A stretch of 64,000 nucleotides of DNA from Quercus robur (lineage: Eukaryota; Streptophyta; Magnoliopsida; Fagales; Fagaceae): assembly GCF_932294415.1 (NCBI RefSeq), contig NC_065544.1, forward strand, positions 38,000,310 to 38,064,309, written 5' to 3'. The position numbers and the translations under genes were made by a program. Position 1 is the stretch's first letter, and every line of letters starts with the position of its first letter. The notes beneath the pieces were generated by a model. It saw only the letters and a program-made list of their open reading frames with translations, did no database searches and was not told the DNA's origin. Of this stretch, positions 33,238 through 53,639 are shown piece by piece.

Positions 33238-33401
33238 AGCTTGATGTGTGTAATTTAACGCTTTCTATTTTATTGATTCATCAACAAGATTCACATTCAT
33301 AATTATAAATGTTTTTATTATTATTTCTAGCTAGTCTACAATTTCCTAAGACTTTACAAGTTACCAAGAGGCTACTTATTTTGAAGAAATTAACCCATGG
33401 T

Positions 33402-34503
33402 CAAGATTGTCAAAATTAGGATCCTATGAAAGATCGCAGGAGATAGGTAGGATCGTAGATCATAGGATCAGATCGTAAATCGTAAAATCTTGTCTATTTT
33501 CAGATTTAAAGCAAAAAACACATTAATAGTGACTTTGTATATTAAATAATAACGTAAATTATAAATTCTTCCATAAAAAAATAAAGATTTTGATCGTATA
33601 ATGTAATTTGCATGTCTTACGTCAAGTTTTGATAGAATGTATTTAAAAAATTCAATAAATGTTTAATTAGAAACCTATCAAAATACTAGCACACTTTTCC
33701 CTTCGGCAGCAGCTCTTGAACCCTCATCATAACCTAACATTGATAACCAAATGATACAATAGTGATCACACATTCACAATATACACATGTAAATTTTATT
33801 TATTTATTTTTTTAAATCTATAAAGGAAGACTTTAGAATTGTTACTTCATTATCTTCATCAAAATATGTACCATCATCTTGTGGTCGACACTCTTTGCTA
33901 ACCACTCATCATCCGAAGACAAGTTCTTCAAACCAATTTCTTCTTTTGCACTTGATGGTTTAGGTATTTTCTCTTTTATCTTCAGTTTTACATAAATACC
34001 AACTTATCCCTTTTTTTTTTTTTTTTTGGTTTAAATAATTTTCTCCTTTTTGGGTGTACTTAAAGTTGTAGCAATTTTAATATAAAATTCTCAACTGGAG
34101 GATAATATACCAAAATCATTTGATCTTACTATTTCAATTGTACTCCAATTACTTTCACAACCTAAAGAGCTATATGTTAAGCTTAATATTCTTATAGAAA
34201 AAAAAATTTAATTCAAGAAAGTCATCTCCATATGAGTCGCACCACTTAGTTGATACATTTATTAAGTATAATGTCTTAGTTTTGAGAGTACAAATTACAA
34301 CTTATAAAGATGAACTTAAAAAATAAATAAATAAATAAATAAAAACTAATTTTTACGTTTTGGTAAGATCGGTAAGACACGATTCGATATGATCCTACAC
34401 GATCCAACAATTTTTACAATCCTTATGTGATTCTAAATGCTTTGGTGAGATGGGATCATAAAATTATGCAATCCTACGCCCAAATCGCGATTTTGACAAC
34501 CAT
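33402..34503. mobile_element. Mutator-like non-autonomous element
   Basis: An exact 9-bp duplication, ACCCATGGT, flanks it at 33393-33401 and 34504-34512. The ends are CAAGATTGTCAAAAT and (inverted) ATGGTTGTCAAAAT. Subterminal GATC-rich repeats (GGATCGTAGATC, GATCCTACACGATCC) lie near both ends. A 9-bp duplication points to the Mutator superfamily. It contains no transposase. Confidence 0.7.
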
Positions 34504-34512
34504 ACCCATGGT

Positions 34513-35392
34513 TGGCACCTTAAATCCTTTATCATGTTGCACACATGGCAGCAAATATATATAGCTCGACATATAATCCATTATCATCTTATTTTACTTG
34601 GGGGAGCTTATTCGATGTGCACCTAAGTAAGAATAACATTATGAGCACTTACAGCTATTAAACCTACAGGGATGCTGGCATTGAAACACCAAAAAATCAA
34701 ACGGGCCTAATGACCTGAGAATATAGTTTTAAACACGGTTAGATCTAACAAAATCAACAGTTTAAGAATGTGTAAAACTTGAGAAGTTACACCTAGGTAA
34801 CTTGAACCTCCATCTTCATGGGAGTGCACGAATTTCTTTGTGGATTATTTGCTGCTGGACATGAGAGCAAGATGTCAGAGGTCCAGTAGTTTGAAGTTTA
34901 ATAGGGTTTCAATCCTCGGGCAAAAGATGTGAGCTTTGATAACTCAAGTCTCTGTTGTGAAATTTCAGATAAACTCCCTTTGGAGTTCAATCAAATTCCA
35001 GATTGCAAGTACAATTGCTCCACCAAAGGAATGGTGAAGATAACTAAATCCATATGCGTTATGCTTAAAATCAAGTTAAAGTTGTCACAAATAATTTCTG
35101 AACGCACCAATGAGTATGAATATGAAAATCAGAAGAAAAAAAAAAATTTAATGTGGGAAAGATCCACCTGCATCATTGTATCAATGGCTCAGTATGCCAT
35201 AAATATGCTAACCATTTCCTCCCTAGAATCTAGCAATTCATTAACTTAGTATCAAAGCATGTACAAAGATGATGAAGCGTCAGAGGAAAACAATATGCTC
35301 CAATGAAAGCACCTTGACCCTCTGCAAATATTTCAGCAGAAATGCAGAAATCAGGAAATCCATGTTAAAAGTCTGAGAGTGCAAATTTCAAC
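34513..35392. other. Downstream flank of the fucosyltransferase
   Basis: This lies 3' of the minus-strand fucosyltransferase stop codon and should include its 3' untranslated region. No poly(A) signal was pinned down. The frame at 34929-35249 has no family resemblance. Confidence 0.45.
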
Positions 35393-43001
<7,609 letters not shown>

Positions 43002-43750
43002 CAATCAATATCCCCTGTATTTTGTTTGGATCAGATTTTCCTTTTTCTCTTTGCCGAGAAAGTGGGAGAGAAAAAGAGAGTTTTTTTTTTTTTGTGGGGG
43101 TTAACTAAATTTGCTTATGGCTCTAATTCAGACAAAATAGTGAGACTTGAAAACAAGGGTACGAGAAAAGAGAAGGGTTTTGAGTTATGGTTTAGTTTGT
43201 GTGTTGGGTTTGGAGCATTTTTTATATCTGACAAACAACAACATGATAAATCTTTGTGCGTTGTTTCTTCAAAGAGAAAAAATGTGTGCGTGTTTTTTTT
43301 TTTAAATATTTCAGTATAAAGCAAAGTCTTGAGGATCAACCAAACATAGATACTTTCTTTCTTCACAATTCAAAAGTCCACGTTGAAATACTATTACAGT
43401 GTATTTGAATATTCAATACGAATAAAGGAGGGTTTGCGCATTATGAACCACCCACAAAGTCCAATTGAGAAAAGACTGGACCTAAAGGAAAGAACGAAAA
43501 TTCGAGATCAGAAAACTTTCCGACATTTTTATTATTCTGTTTCTTTTTTCTTTTTTACTTTTTTTTTTTTTTGGGTATAAGAAAGAAGCTTAAATTCAAT
43601 ATATTCCTAGAAAATTGAAATGGATTTTGAATCTTTTGATCATGTTTTTGTATGCTTTAAACAGAGTCAAGTTCGATTTTTTCAATTGTGACAATGAGGC
43701 CAATTATATGTAATAATGGCAGGCATTAGTTACAACACTAAATAAAAAGA
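43002..43750. other. Upstream flank of the fucosyltransferase
   Basis: This contains the 5' leader and promoter of the minus-strand gene. The pyrimidine/purine-rich stretch at 43030-43110 lies where a leader would be. No TATA box is convincing. The frames here are not recognisable proteins. Confidence 0.4.
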
Positions 43751-43925
43751 AAGGGTCACCACGTACTCTTGGTGTGGTGGTCACTCCACAAGTATAAATA
43801 TTTATAGGATGTGAGAGTAAGGGCCGGGATCCAAGTCTCCAGAAGGGAACTTCACACACGTATACACTTAGATTAGATTATAGTAGAAATTCTATCTTGT
43901 ATAAAAAATAAAAAAATAATAAAAA
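43750..43925 (+). mobile_element. Probable tRNA-derived SINE
   Basis: The block begins AGGGTCACCACGTACTCTTG, carries TGGTGTGGTGGTCACTCC near the 5' end, a B-box-like GGGATCCAAGTCTCC about 60 bases later (compare GGTTCRANNCC), and ends in TTGTATAAAAAATAAAAAA with an A-rich tail. This is the layout of plant SINEs. No clean target duplication could be set because both flanks are A-rich. Confidence 0.5.
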
Positions 43926-45702
43926 AAAGGAGATTGGTATTTACTCTTCGTATGTTTCGGCAATAGTATTTTCTAAAAAAAAAAGTCAATTTTTATAAAA
44001 CTGTCACTTTTTCCTATATTTGGTAGCAATCTTAAATGAATTGAAAAATAAAATTTTAACTTTTAATACCAGGTTTATAATACATTATATAATCAAAATA
44101 CAACTACAAAAGTGTCTAACCTTTGTAATTGTAGACTAGGGTTATAAACAGCGAATACTAAACACACACAACCAATGTGAGACAAACATCTCTATTCTTT
44201 CTTTTCTTTTCTTTTTGAGTAAACAATAATACTTATTAGAATACACACGAAAATAATAATAGTGTTTTAAACCGGATTTATAATGCATTACATAATCAAA
44301 GTACAACTACAAAATGGCCTAACCTTTATAGTTATAGACTAGGCCTTTGACTCTTTTTTTTTTTTTTTTTTTTTGAAAGCTTTTTATACTACCAAATATC
44401 CAAAAACACGAAAAATTACCTTTACACAAAGTTTTTCATTAAAACAAATATAGTGGGATAATAAGGCGATCTAATAATTACAAAATTATATTTCCAAAGT
44501 TAACTTATCTTTTGATGACAAAAACCTATATCTCATTCTTGATTACTAGTATTATTTAAGGTGACTAGTGGTAGGGGTGAAGATTGCATCGGGGTATAAA
44601 GTACACTTTCAAGTCATGTTTATCAACTAACAATTAGGAATTCAAATGCTTATCAACTAAAAGTTGTCATGTTTATCAACTAACAAAAATTAAGCTATAA
44701 AAAAGATTTTGGAATTCAAATGCCTCAAAAATAAAAAGTTTTGAGAAAATTACACCTCATCCCAAAAGATATAGCATCGCGCTGTATTTAAACCTCTTTT
44801 TTTAAAGCATATATTGTGATGTGATGTGAGATATTACTCTCCCAATTATAGGATTGGCTTTCTCTAAATATAGAACTATCAATATTAACAAAGATTGGAA
44901 ATTATAAGATGAACCACATATCATGGAATTTCTACCATATTTGCAAGCAATGAATCTAGAATCAGCTTTAGGAAACTTTTGAAAAGTGAGAATAATACCG
45001 AGGTGAGGTCACATTTGATTGGTTTGATAAGATGGCTGGACCATAATTGAAATCTTTCCATCTTCTTGAGAAAACTCATCTCACCTTTTCTTGCAAAGAG
45101 TTCACATTTCCTTACTACTCACAAAGACACCTAATCTCTCTACATGCTAATCACAGATCATACGTATCAAATGTCTCACATCCGATGCAGTTATCGACTG
45201 TGATATTACACTACTAAGAGGCTCATCAAGTCTTAACTATGCATATATCTCACTGTTAAGAGTGAATTTCTTGTTATTTAGAAATTGCAGGAAAGCCTGT
45301 AGTTGAAAAATCTAACTTCTGGGTCCCCATAGATTCGAGTGGTACAAAGATTCAGGAAAAATTAAAAGGATTGTACATCTTATAATGGTGATACATTGAG
45401 CTTATTGATTTGTTAGTGCTTTGTAAAGTGTGGATTTCTCAATAATTTATATATCTAAATAACAAATGTAGAAACTGATACAGTATACACTACGCCCACT
45501 GCAAATTCTCGTATCAACCATATAGTCACAAATACAAAATATGCGTCCGTATATGTAAAACTTAAATTTCAATCTCTTTTTTTTCTTTTTAATCTTTTTT
45601 GGCTAGAAACTCAAATTTCAATCTAGTGACATCCTCAAATTTCAATCTAGTGACATCCCCCCTTGTGGGATTTAATTCCGAGTTGAATTCCCTTATTTAC
45701 AC
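43926..45702. other. Intergenic with direct repeats
   Basis: Two direct copies of a block (about 44069-44145 and 44275-44350), sharing ACAACTACAAAA...GCCTAACCTTT and TATAATACATTATATAATCAAA-type sequence, lie about 205 bp apart. A duplicated CTCAAATTTCAATCTAGTGACATC lies at 45608-45658. No gene is seen. Confidence 0.5.
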
Positions 45703-45705
45703 TTA

Positions 45706-46359
45706 GGATCTGTTTAGATTGAGCTTATTTTTGTTGAAACTGAAAACTGAAATTGAAAACACTATAACAAAATAATTTTTAAATATGTGAATAGTGCCGT
45801 GTGACCCATTTTTAATGAAAAAATTGCTGAAAAGTGTAATTTATGGGTCCATAAACAGTGCACAGGTGCACTGTTCGCCGTGGAAAAAGTCAACAAATGC
45901 GGGCTTCAAAAAAAAAAAAGTGAAAACGCATATTTCAGCAAAACATGGACGTGGGATGTTGAATCCAAACAGGTACTTAGTGTGTGTTTAGATACCAATG
46001 AAAAATTAAAATTATTTTACTATTAAACTTATTTTTGCTATTATTCATAAGTTTCATTGTACTTTTGGTACTATTCATGACCTGCTATACTATTTCAACT
46101 AACTTTTACCTTTACCTACAGTATTTTCAATTTCAACAAAATAGGCGATATCCAAACAAACCCTTAACAAAAAAATTAAAAATCAATTAGGCGTGCGTTT
46201 GGTTCCAGCTTAAAAAACCAACTTATTTTATTATTTAGCTTATTTTTTGTACTATTCATGAGCCCACTGCACTTTTTGGTATTATTCATGAGTCCCAATA
46301 TACTATTTCAGCAAAAAGTTTTTAATTTCAGCAATATAAAAGAATCCCAAACAGACCCC
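45706..46359. mobile_element. Row of three Tourist-like MITEs
   Basis: MITE 1 (45706-45976): ends GGATCTGTTTAGATT and inverted GTACCTGTTTGGATT, TTA on both sides. MITE 2 (45980-46163): begins GTGTGTGTTTAGATACC, ends GATATCCAAACAAACCC, sharing the TTA at 45977-45979 and followed by TTA. MITE 3 (about 46190-46359): GCGTGCGTTTGG to CCCAAACAGACCCC, flanked by TTA/CTA. All carry TACTATTCATGA or GAATAGTGCC-type internal blocks. MITE 1 belongs to the same family as 57704-57956 and 62480-62730. Confidence 0.65.
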
Positions 46360-47001
46360 TAGGTGTGCCAAATTACATAACACTTCATTATGTTTTATAC
46401 CTGAATGAAATGTTCAAAAGTTACCAAAAATATCAGTGAGTCTCATTAGGTTGCTGAATCTTATTTTCTGGAGATACATAAATTCAAAATTGATCTATAA
46501 TATGCAAAACAATGAATCAAAGTATGAAACTAACATACGAAAGTTCAAGAACCCTTGCAGAAGTGTGATATCACTGGAAGCAAAAATATTATACAATACG
46601 TGGAACACAACGACATGAATGACAGTCAGCTAGATGCATCCACACGCTAACCCGTATATGTCAATTACATTACCTACTTTATCTGTCTAATAGGAGTTCA
46701 AGCTTCACTTTGAAAGCAAAATTGAGGAAAATTATACGAAAAGAAAAGAGAATCAACGAAGATAGATACTAGATACAAGCAAGCTTCATAGCCAATATGA
46801 ATTTTTTCTTCCTTCGGAATTTTACAAAAATCTCCTATCAGCATTACTACCACATGAACCCCAGCACCTCTATAAGAAATAGTCACCATTTACATCTTTG
46901 AAGTTTGTTGATCAACTAGTTTCTGCAATTCTTAATTCGCTTTTCTTTTGGTGTGTCACTGTCAATAGCTATCTATCAAACTTCAGATTCCAAGTCACAA
47001 C
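46360..47001. other. Downstream flank of the COR27/28 gene
   Basis: The 3' untranslated region of the minus-strand gene is expected here. No poly(A) site was assigned and no other feature is recognised. Confidence 0.4.
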
Positions 47002-50000
47002 TCAGCTCCCTTTCAAACAATAATGCAGATCAGATTTGGGGCAGACAAAGCTCTCAGGGTGCTCTGACAGCAGTTCATAGGTTCCTTCTTGTTCCCTCTC
47101 TGATGAAGCATTACTGACTGTTGCAACATCTGTCATACAAAACTTTCCAAGAGGCACAACCTGAAAGAGCACATTAAGGAGAGGACAAAAGTCAGACTCC
47201 AAATAATAACAAGTCTGCAACAAACACATGATCTTAAAGATAGATGTGATAAGCCAAATAGCAGGAACATTTTTTTTTTTTATATCATTACTTGGTCATT
47301 GTTTGTAGCATCAACTGAAGCTGTCTTCAACCTTTTCACCATAGACGCACGGCTTGACATCTCTCCTTGGTCTTCATCCTCAAAGTTCTGATCTGAAACC
47401 TCTGCAGACAAACCAAAATGCATAAGAACAAATATAAAAGAAATATCACAAATGACTATAAGAATTAACATAATACACCAAACAACTTGCAAGAAAGGGA
47501 TTTCTACAGCAATCACAAATGCTTGAGTTCTCAATTATCTGGATATGCAAATTAATAAGTGATATTTCTGGACCATCTTAACTGAATCATTTTCAGTCAC
47601 TTTAAAGACATCATAAGAAATTATTACTTAATGATTCAAGGATACCTGTGGTTTCATCTTAAAATTGCATTGCTGTTACGCATAACCATAGACTTCAGAA
47701 ATTACTATTTGTATTTTCTTTTTTCTATTTTATGACACTAAATTTACATGCTTTCGGCAATGCATATAAATTAACATTTTTTGTGCCCAAGGAACAAGGA
47801 TTTGATAGTGCCACATTATGGTTTGCCTGGCTTTTGCCAAAGCAAATGTATTTAAAATTTATAAAACCTGTTAGCATATTGTCATTGTACTGTCACCGAG
47901 AGACTAGGGTTAACCTGACTCATATATATACCTTACTTAGGGTTCATTGTAAATACAAATTCATCGTGATAAAGATGTTATTGTCTAGGCTTTCTGCTAT
48001 GGACGTAGGCCATCAGGCTAGACTACGTGAACTCCTGCAATTTTTTTTCTAAAACTCCTGTGTTATCGTTTTCTCTTGCTTCACTCTTTCTCAATCTACA
48101 ATATACATCACTCTCTCTTGTTCTCTAGATTTCAAGAAAAAAATAAGACCATGAAGATGCCCAAATGAACTGGATATTTTTTTCAACTGTTGCAGGCTTA
48201 ACCCATCTACACTGTAACATAATGATGTGTAACCAGAGTTTCTACAAACAGAATTTGTAACCAAGATATATTTCTAGATGATTATTCAAAATAGTAAAGC
48301 TGTTCATCTAATATGCACCATAACCACAGAATCATCACATAAAAAACTTTTAAGGATAGATAAACATACAAATATCCACAACTAAACACAGAACACCAAA
48401 CTTCAAATATGCTAAAAATCATCACATGTATCCAATTACAAAGCATAGGAAATTTTTTGCAGCCCTATGACCTTGACCCCAGAACAATAACACTAAGATA
48501 TCCCTGTGACATCCAAGGATTACTAGCATAAATATAGAAAAATGAATATGTAAGGGAAAAAGAGATAATGGGTACACTAAAAACTATGCTTCACCCTTCC
48601 TATTCATTCAATTACAAGAATTGTTAAACAACCCAAGGAAAATAAGTTCCTCTTTCCCCCACCCCCCCCCCCCCCCCCCAAAAAAACTCTCAGTGCCACC
48701 TTTCTAATTTTAGCATTCTCATAATATTTTGTGCTAGCTTTGGTCAAGAAAATTTTAGTGCATGAAATTTCACTTCCCAATGCATTCAGCACATGTTAAG
48801 AAGCCATCAGACCCCAGTTCATAAATTCATAGTGCAGATATCTGGGAAATTTAAAATAAGTCCAATAGTTCATTGAACTTCAATCTATTGACATAAGTGG
48901 GGAAGAACAGATCAACTTGTACTAATATCCATGCTATTTTCCAGTTGGTACTTAAATTGCCTCTCTAAATGTCAAGATAAAACTCTTATCATAAAAAAAA
49001 TAAAATTAAAAATTAAAAAAAAAAAGGGATAAAAACTCTTATCAGAGAAAAAAAAAAAAGTCTAGATAAAAACGAATGGAAAAGGGGCACTTTTATTTGA
49101 AAAAAATGGTTAAACCAGACTCATCAGCTGCTATTCTTGTCCAAGTTCAGTAGTATCAACTATCAAGTATTGAAAATTACATTTATAGAGCAACCAAGCA
49201 ACTTGCTAAAAAAAGCTCCAACGTGAGATTTGAGGTGCTTGGGCAAAGAACAAAGCAGATATTCTTAATTTCCAGGTCAATTTTTCTTGAGACCTTAAAA
49301 TGAGATCTATACTATTAGTATTATTAGAGCCTTTATAAGTTAAGCCAGTAATGCAACTAAAAAGCTTATTTTATCATAATTCCAACCTGAGAAAAGTGGA
49401 GACATTTAATTTTCATGCCACCCATTTTTTGGGGGGGTGTTGAAGTGGTTTTATCAAGTCTGCCTGCAATAAATATACACTTCTCTAACAACCTCTACCA
49501 TTAGTCAGTATCCTTGGAAATCGAACAATTTTGTTCAGACAACTATTTTTTACCTAGTGAATGACTTGCAGGTGTGTGTGTGTGAGAGAAAGAGAGAGAT
49601 AGAGAGGCATGTGTATATGCATATAACAAATGAAATTAGGGATTGAAACTTGAAAGAATATATTGGTAATTATGCCGTGGAATAACTGTTGTATACAAGC
49701 TGAGAAGGGAAAAGCTGGAAAAGCAAAGCTAGTTAAAATTACCTGTAATGTTGCCAACCAAATCCTGATGGCATGGAAGACAAACAGAGTGCTGCTCCAA
49801 ACCTCTCAAAGATCCACGGGAGGAAGTGAAATTCTCTTTTAAGAGGACTGCTTTATTGCAAACTATCCCATGTCCTCGGGCATCAGGAGATCTCACAGTC
49901 CGCTGTTTACTTGAAGATGTAAACCGGCGTATCCATGGAGTTCCTAAAACAACATGAGAATCAGCAGTGCTGTTCGAGAAAGCATCATTTCTTTCAAAGT

Positions 50001-53000
50001 TAATCTTCTGCCAGCAGCCATCTCGTAGAACAAAAAACTGACCATGAATGAAGAAAAAATAAGATTACAACACCAGGGGTCTGCATAAGACGAGGAAAAC
50101 AGACATTGGACATACTGAACATATGCAATCATTTAATTTCTAACCTGGTCTGAAGAATTACGAGTTTTTGCTTGAGGTTTTTCAGATGAAGATGCCCTCC
50201 ACATGTTATCTTGTGAGCGCAAACCGCGCAAATGCATGGAACGGTGCAACTCAGTAACAAATGATGCCTCTAAAGAACCAAGATATGAACTGTGCTTCTC
50301 ATCTGTCCACTCTGTCAACTGCCCCTCCTACAAAAATACCAATATGATGGCTAAATATTTTTTGACCAACAATGGAAGAGTAGAGCTTTTTCATTAGTTA
50401 CTGAGCAAAGACGTTAAAAAGAAAAACAAAAATTCATAAACCACAAATGAAATCTTTTAATTTTAAACCCAACATATTGACGAAGATCCTGCTAACATGC
50501 TTTTACACTTCTTCTTATCCATTGGCAAGCAATGGAGGAAATTTTCAAGTGCAAATACTATAACCCAGGCTCAAGGACCAGGTGGTAAAACACTTAATTC
50601 TGCCCTGAGGAAGATAAGCATCATAGTAGCAAAAACCTATCCTGTAGCAACATATTGATTTCATCCCTCATGAAAAAGCTTACACTGTAAGGTTCAACGT
50701 ACACTACAGGATGGAAATTCTGCACTATTTATTAAGAAACCTGGGAGAAAAATCCCCTGTTCCTGTCTGGAGTACACTGCTACTTATAGGCTTAATCCCC
50801 TATTCCATGGAGGAATTAGTAACAAAGACCCACCATGCGGGGACCATCAGCATATCCAGATTCAATGGGGGCCTGATATCCAATGGCTGTAAGCAAAAGC
50901 AGAGTGGTTCTACTTTCTCAAAACAGGAAACTCAAATATCTAAGGCATAACATCATAGCCCTTAATTATTCACAAGAAAAACATAAAACAGCTCTTAATA
51001 AGATCAGTTGAATTCATGGCTCAACTAAGTATTCAGATCAAATCAAGTGATTACATATTTGGAATCAATATGAACAATTTTTTTTTTTTTAAATACAAAA
51101 AACAATCTTTTTAATTTTTCATTCTCTGACTGCATCATGAGCACTGAATGATATTCACCACCCAAAAATATTTGAACCTTGTTGCCCTTAAAGATTATTT
51201 GCATCTACTCTGTACCTTTCTGAAGATTTAATTCTCATTACAACCTATGTCATAGGTAATTATCCTTCCTTTGACGCAATGTCCACTGTATGTTAAGATT
51301 TATATTTAACCTTTTTTAAGGAGCAAAAGTGGGGTTTTTATAGTGCTCTGCCAAGTATTTATAGCCTCCAATCTTGAAAATCAGGAGGATCTGGTGGTCT
51401 AAACAAAGCAAGGGGAATACGAATTAAAAACCTTAAATATATTGACAGGTTATAGTATTATCTAAAATATACTTTAGTAATATAGAACCTAAAACATCAA
51501 TGTTAGCCACCTTGTTATTCATATAATCATATTACCAGCTTGTGCAAAAGGGAAATGAGGGTTGTGATGTTCTCTTTTAGGTTTTATTAACTGTGTTATT
51601 TATATAATCAAAGTTAACAACCATATGTTCCTCCACAAAAAAAAAAAAAAAAAAAAAAAAAAATAACAACCTTATTATTCATATAATTCTTTTAGCTCCA
51701 CAATCAGAGACAGACGTACATTGAGGGCAATAGGGTCCATGGCTCCCCCTGCCTCTATCTCGCTCGAATTTAAATTTTCTTATTATACATATAATTACAT
51801 AAATATTTCATTTTGGTCCCTAGAAATTACATCTGACCCCAATAATCTAATTGGCTCAAAGAGACCACACCCAAAAAAAAAAAAAAAAAAAAACTGGTCC
51901 GTGACGTGTGCTTTTAACATAAAACTTTTTATATATATTATTTTCTAAGTTTTTTTTTTTTTTTTTTTTGGTGTTTTACGCAATTAAAATCCTTTAGTAA
52001 AACAAAATCTTTTCCTAATCAACAAAAAAAGGGGACAAACTGAGAAATAAGAGACTAAGAGCTTCAAGCAAGTTTACTCTTTTATTTCTATTATAAAGGT
52101 AGTTCCTTGCTATCAGATATGTGCATGTGTACTTTTTTAATCAATATTTCATGTAAATTTTTTTTTTTTTTTAATTGATGGAGATGATAGTAGATCCGAA
52201 ACACACATATGGGTTTTATTTAATCATCATTTTTTATTGAATTTTGCCAACAATTCATGGTTGGTATGAAGTATGAACTAGAAAATTAACAACCTACCAA
52301 CTAGTTTATAGAGTGGTTGCACTTGTGCTTACTCTTCTAAATTCCATTCCAACTATGGAACAAGCTTTTTTTTTTTTTTTTTCCTGAAATATTGTTAAAA
52401 CTGGGCTTCAAAACAGCAAAGGAAGGCTATTTTCTAAATGAATATTTGATTATATAAATTGAAATGGAAATTACTGCAAAAATCTTAGTATATAAAAATA
52501 AATTATTTTCAGAATTTAAAATAATGTCAAATTTCATGATATTTGATTGGTATACAGTGTATTAATAAATAATTATTTAGTGTTTTTTTATATTATTTAT
52601 ATTTAATTACCAATTTAGCATTGAACAGATGCTAGTTTTATTTTCCATGTATTAATTTAGTCTTGAACCTTTGTGTGTGTCTCTATACACACACATATAA
52701 ATATAAATTATATATATATATATATATATTTAACCATTAGCACCACAATTATAACTAATATTTTTAAGAAGAGAAAAAAATGACAAGGCACAAATCTATT
52801 ATGAACAGAGAAAATTATAACATTTTAAAGGGAAATTATAAATTAAAAAAAAATAGAAGTGAAATCATTTTATATATTTCTTTTTTTATAATACTCATTT
52901 CACACAAAATTTACTAATAAAATTTTTTTTAAAATATATTTTAAAAAAATCCAATGCGCTGCAAAAAAAAATAAAAAAATTGTATGATTCAGCAGATAAT

Positions 53001-53277
53001 CTCAAGAAATCAAACAAATAGGTACAGTACTAACACAAAATTCAGAATATATTTTTTTTTTTTTAATTTATGAAAAATATCGGGAAATTGTGAACGTGAA
53101 AGTTGAAAAAAAGGAAATTACCGGCGGTGGAATTTTAGAATGAGGCGAAGAAGGTTGTGTGGAAGCAACGGCGTCGACGGTGATGGCGGAGGAGTCGGAG
53201 TTTGTCCGAGTCAACTCGACCCGGCAACCCCGAGTTGCGTCAGGATCCGGAATATTCGGCCGGAGATTCTCTCCCAT
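47002..53277 (-). CDS. COR27: Cold-regulated protein COR27/COR28-type
   Basis: In Arabidopsis, COR27 and COR28 are cold- and light-responsive nuclear proteins without a known enzyme domain. They repress evening clock genes, affect freezing tolerance and flowering, and are targeted by COP1. Exons in transcript order: 53277-53122, 50327-50145, 50037-49743, 47401-47292, 47160-47002. They sum to 903 bp (300 residues), all GT-AG and in phase. Family blocks in order: TEWTDEKHSSYLGSLEASFV (57-76), DGCWQKINF (119-127), TPWIRRF (146-152), EVSDQNF (212-218), and DQVVPLGKF (247-255). The N-terminal exon is low-complexity. Intron 1 (2.8 kb) holds A/T runs and a hAT-like fragment near 51706 (CAGAGACAGACGTACATTG). 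It is longer than the Arabidopsis proteins, mainly at the N-terminus, the middle of exon 3 and the C-terminus. COR27 and COR28 cannot be told apart here. Confidence 0.9.
48662..48679. repeat. C18 homopolymer in COR27/28 intron 3
   Basis: Eighteen consecutive C (G in the transcript) lie in the intron between exons 3 and 4, followed by an A run. Confidence 0.8.
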
Positions 53278-53553
53278 TCTTTATTTCTATTCTTGTACCG
53301 AAAAAAATAGTGTCAAAAACAAAATTTTTCTCCAAAAAAAATTAAAAATTAAAAATTTAGAGGAGAAATTATCAATTTCAATTTTGTGTTTAGCAGAGAA
53401 AACTCAAAGCCCTCTGTCTCTCTCTCTTTGTTTCGGTCTCTCTGACGAAGAAGAGAGAAAATGTGAGAGAGAGAAAGAGAGGGTGTTGTGTTATATTTTT
53501 TTTTTTTAGTTAAGAGTGGGGGCCAGTAAAGGCTCCACATGGCGTCGCTTTTA

Positions 53554-53608
53554 CACGTGTCAGTGCTATCAGCCGAACGCCACGTCAGCCAGGGGGCGAT
53601 AATATCTT
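53554..53608 (-). promoter_or_regulatory. G-box, ACGT and evening-element-like cluster
   Basis: CACGTG (53554-53559, inside ACACGTGTC), CCACGTCAG (53580-53588) and an evening-element-like ATAATATCT (53600-53608; consensus AAAATATCT, one mismatch) lie 277-331 bp upstream of the COR27/28 start codon. G-box/ACGT sites bind HY5/PIF/ABF-class bZIP and bHLH factors, and evening elements bind CCA1/LHY/RVE. Arabidopsis COR27/28 are known to be clock- and cold-controlled, which fits. Activity here is inferred. Confidence 0.5.
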
Positions 53609-53639
53609 CGGGCCGTTGTCAACCAGATATTTTGTTGGT

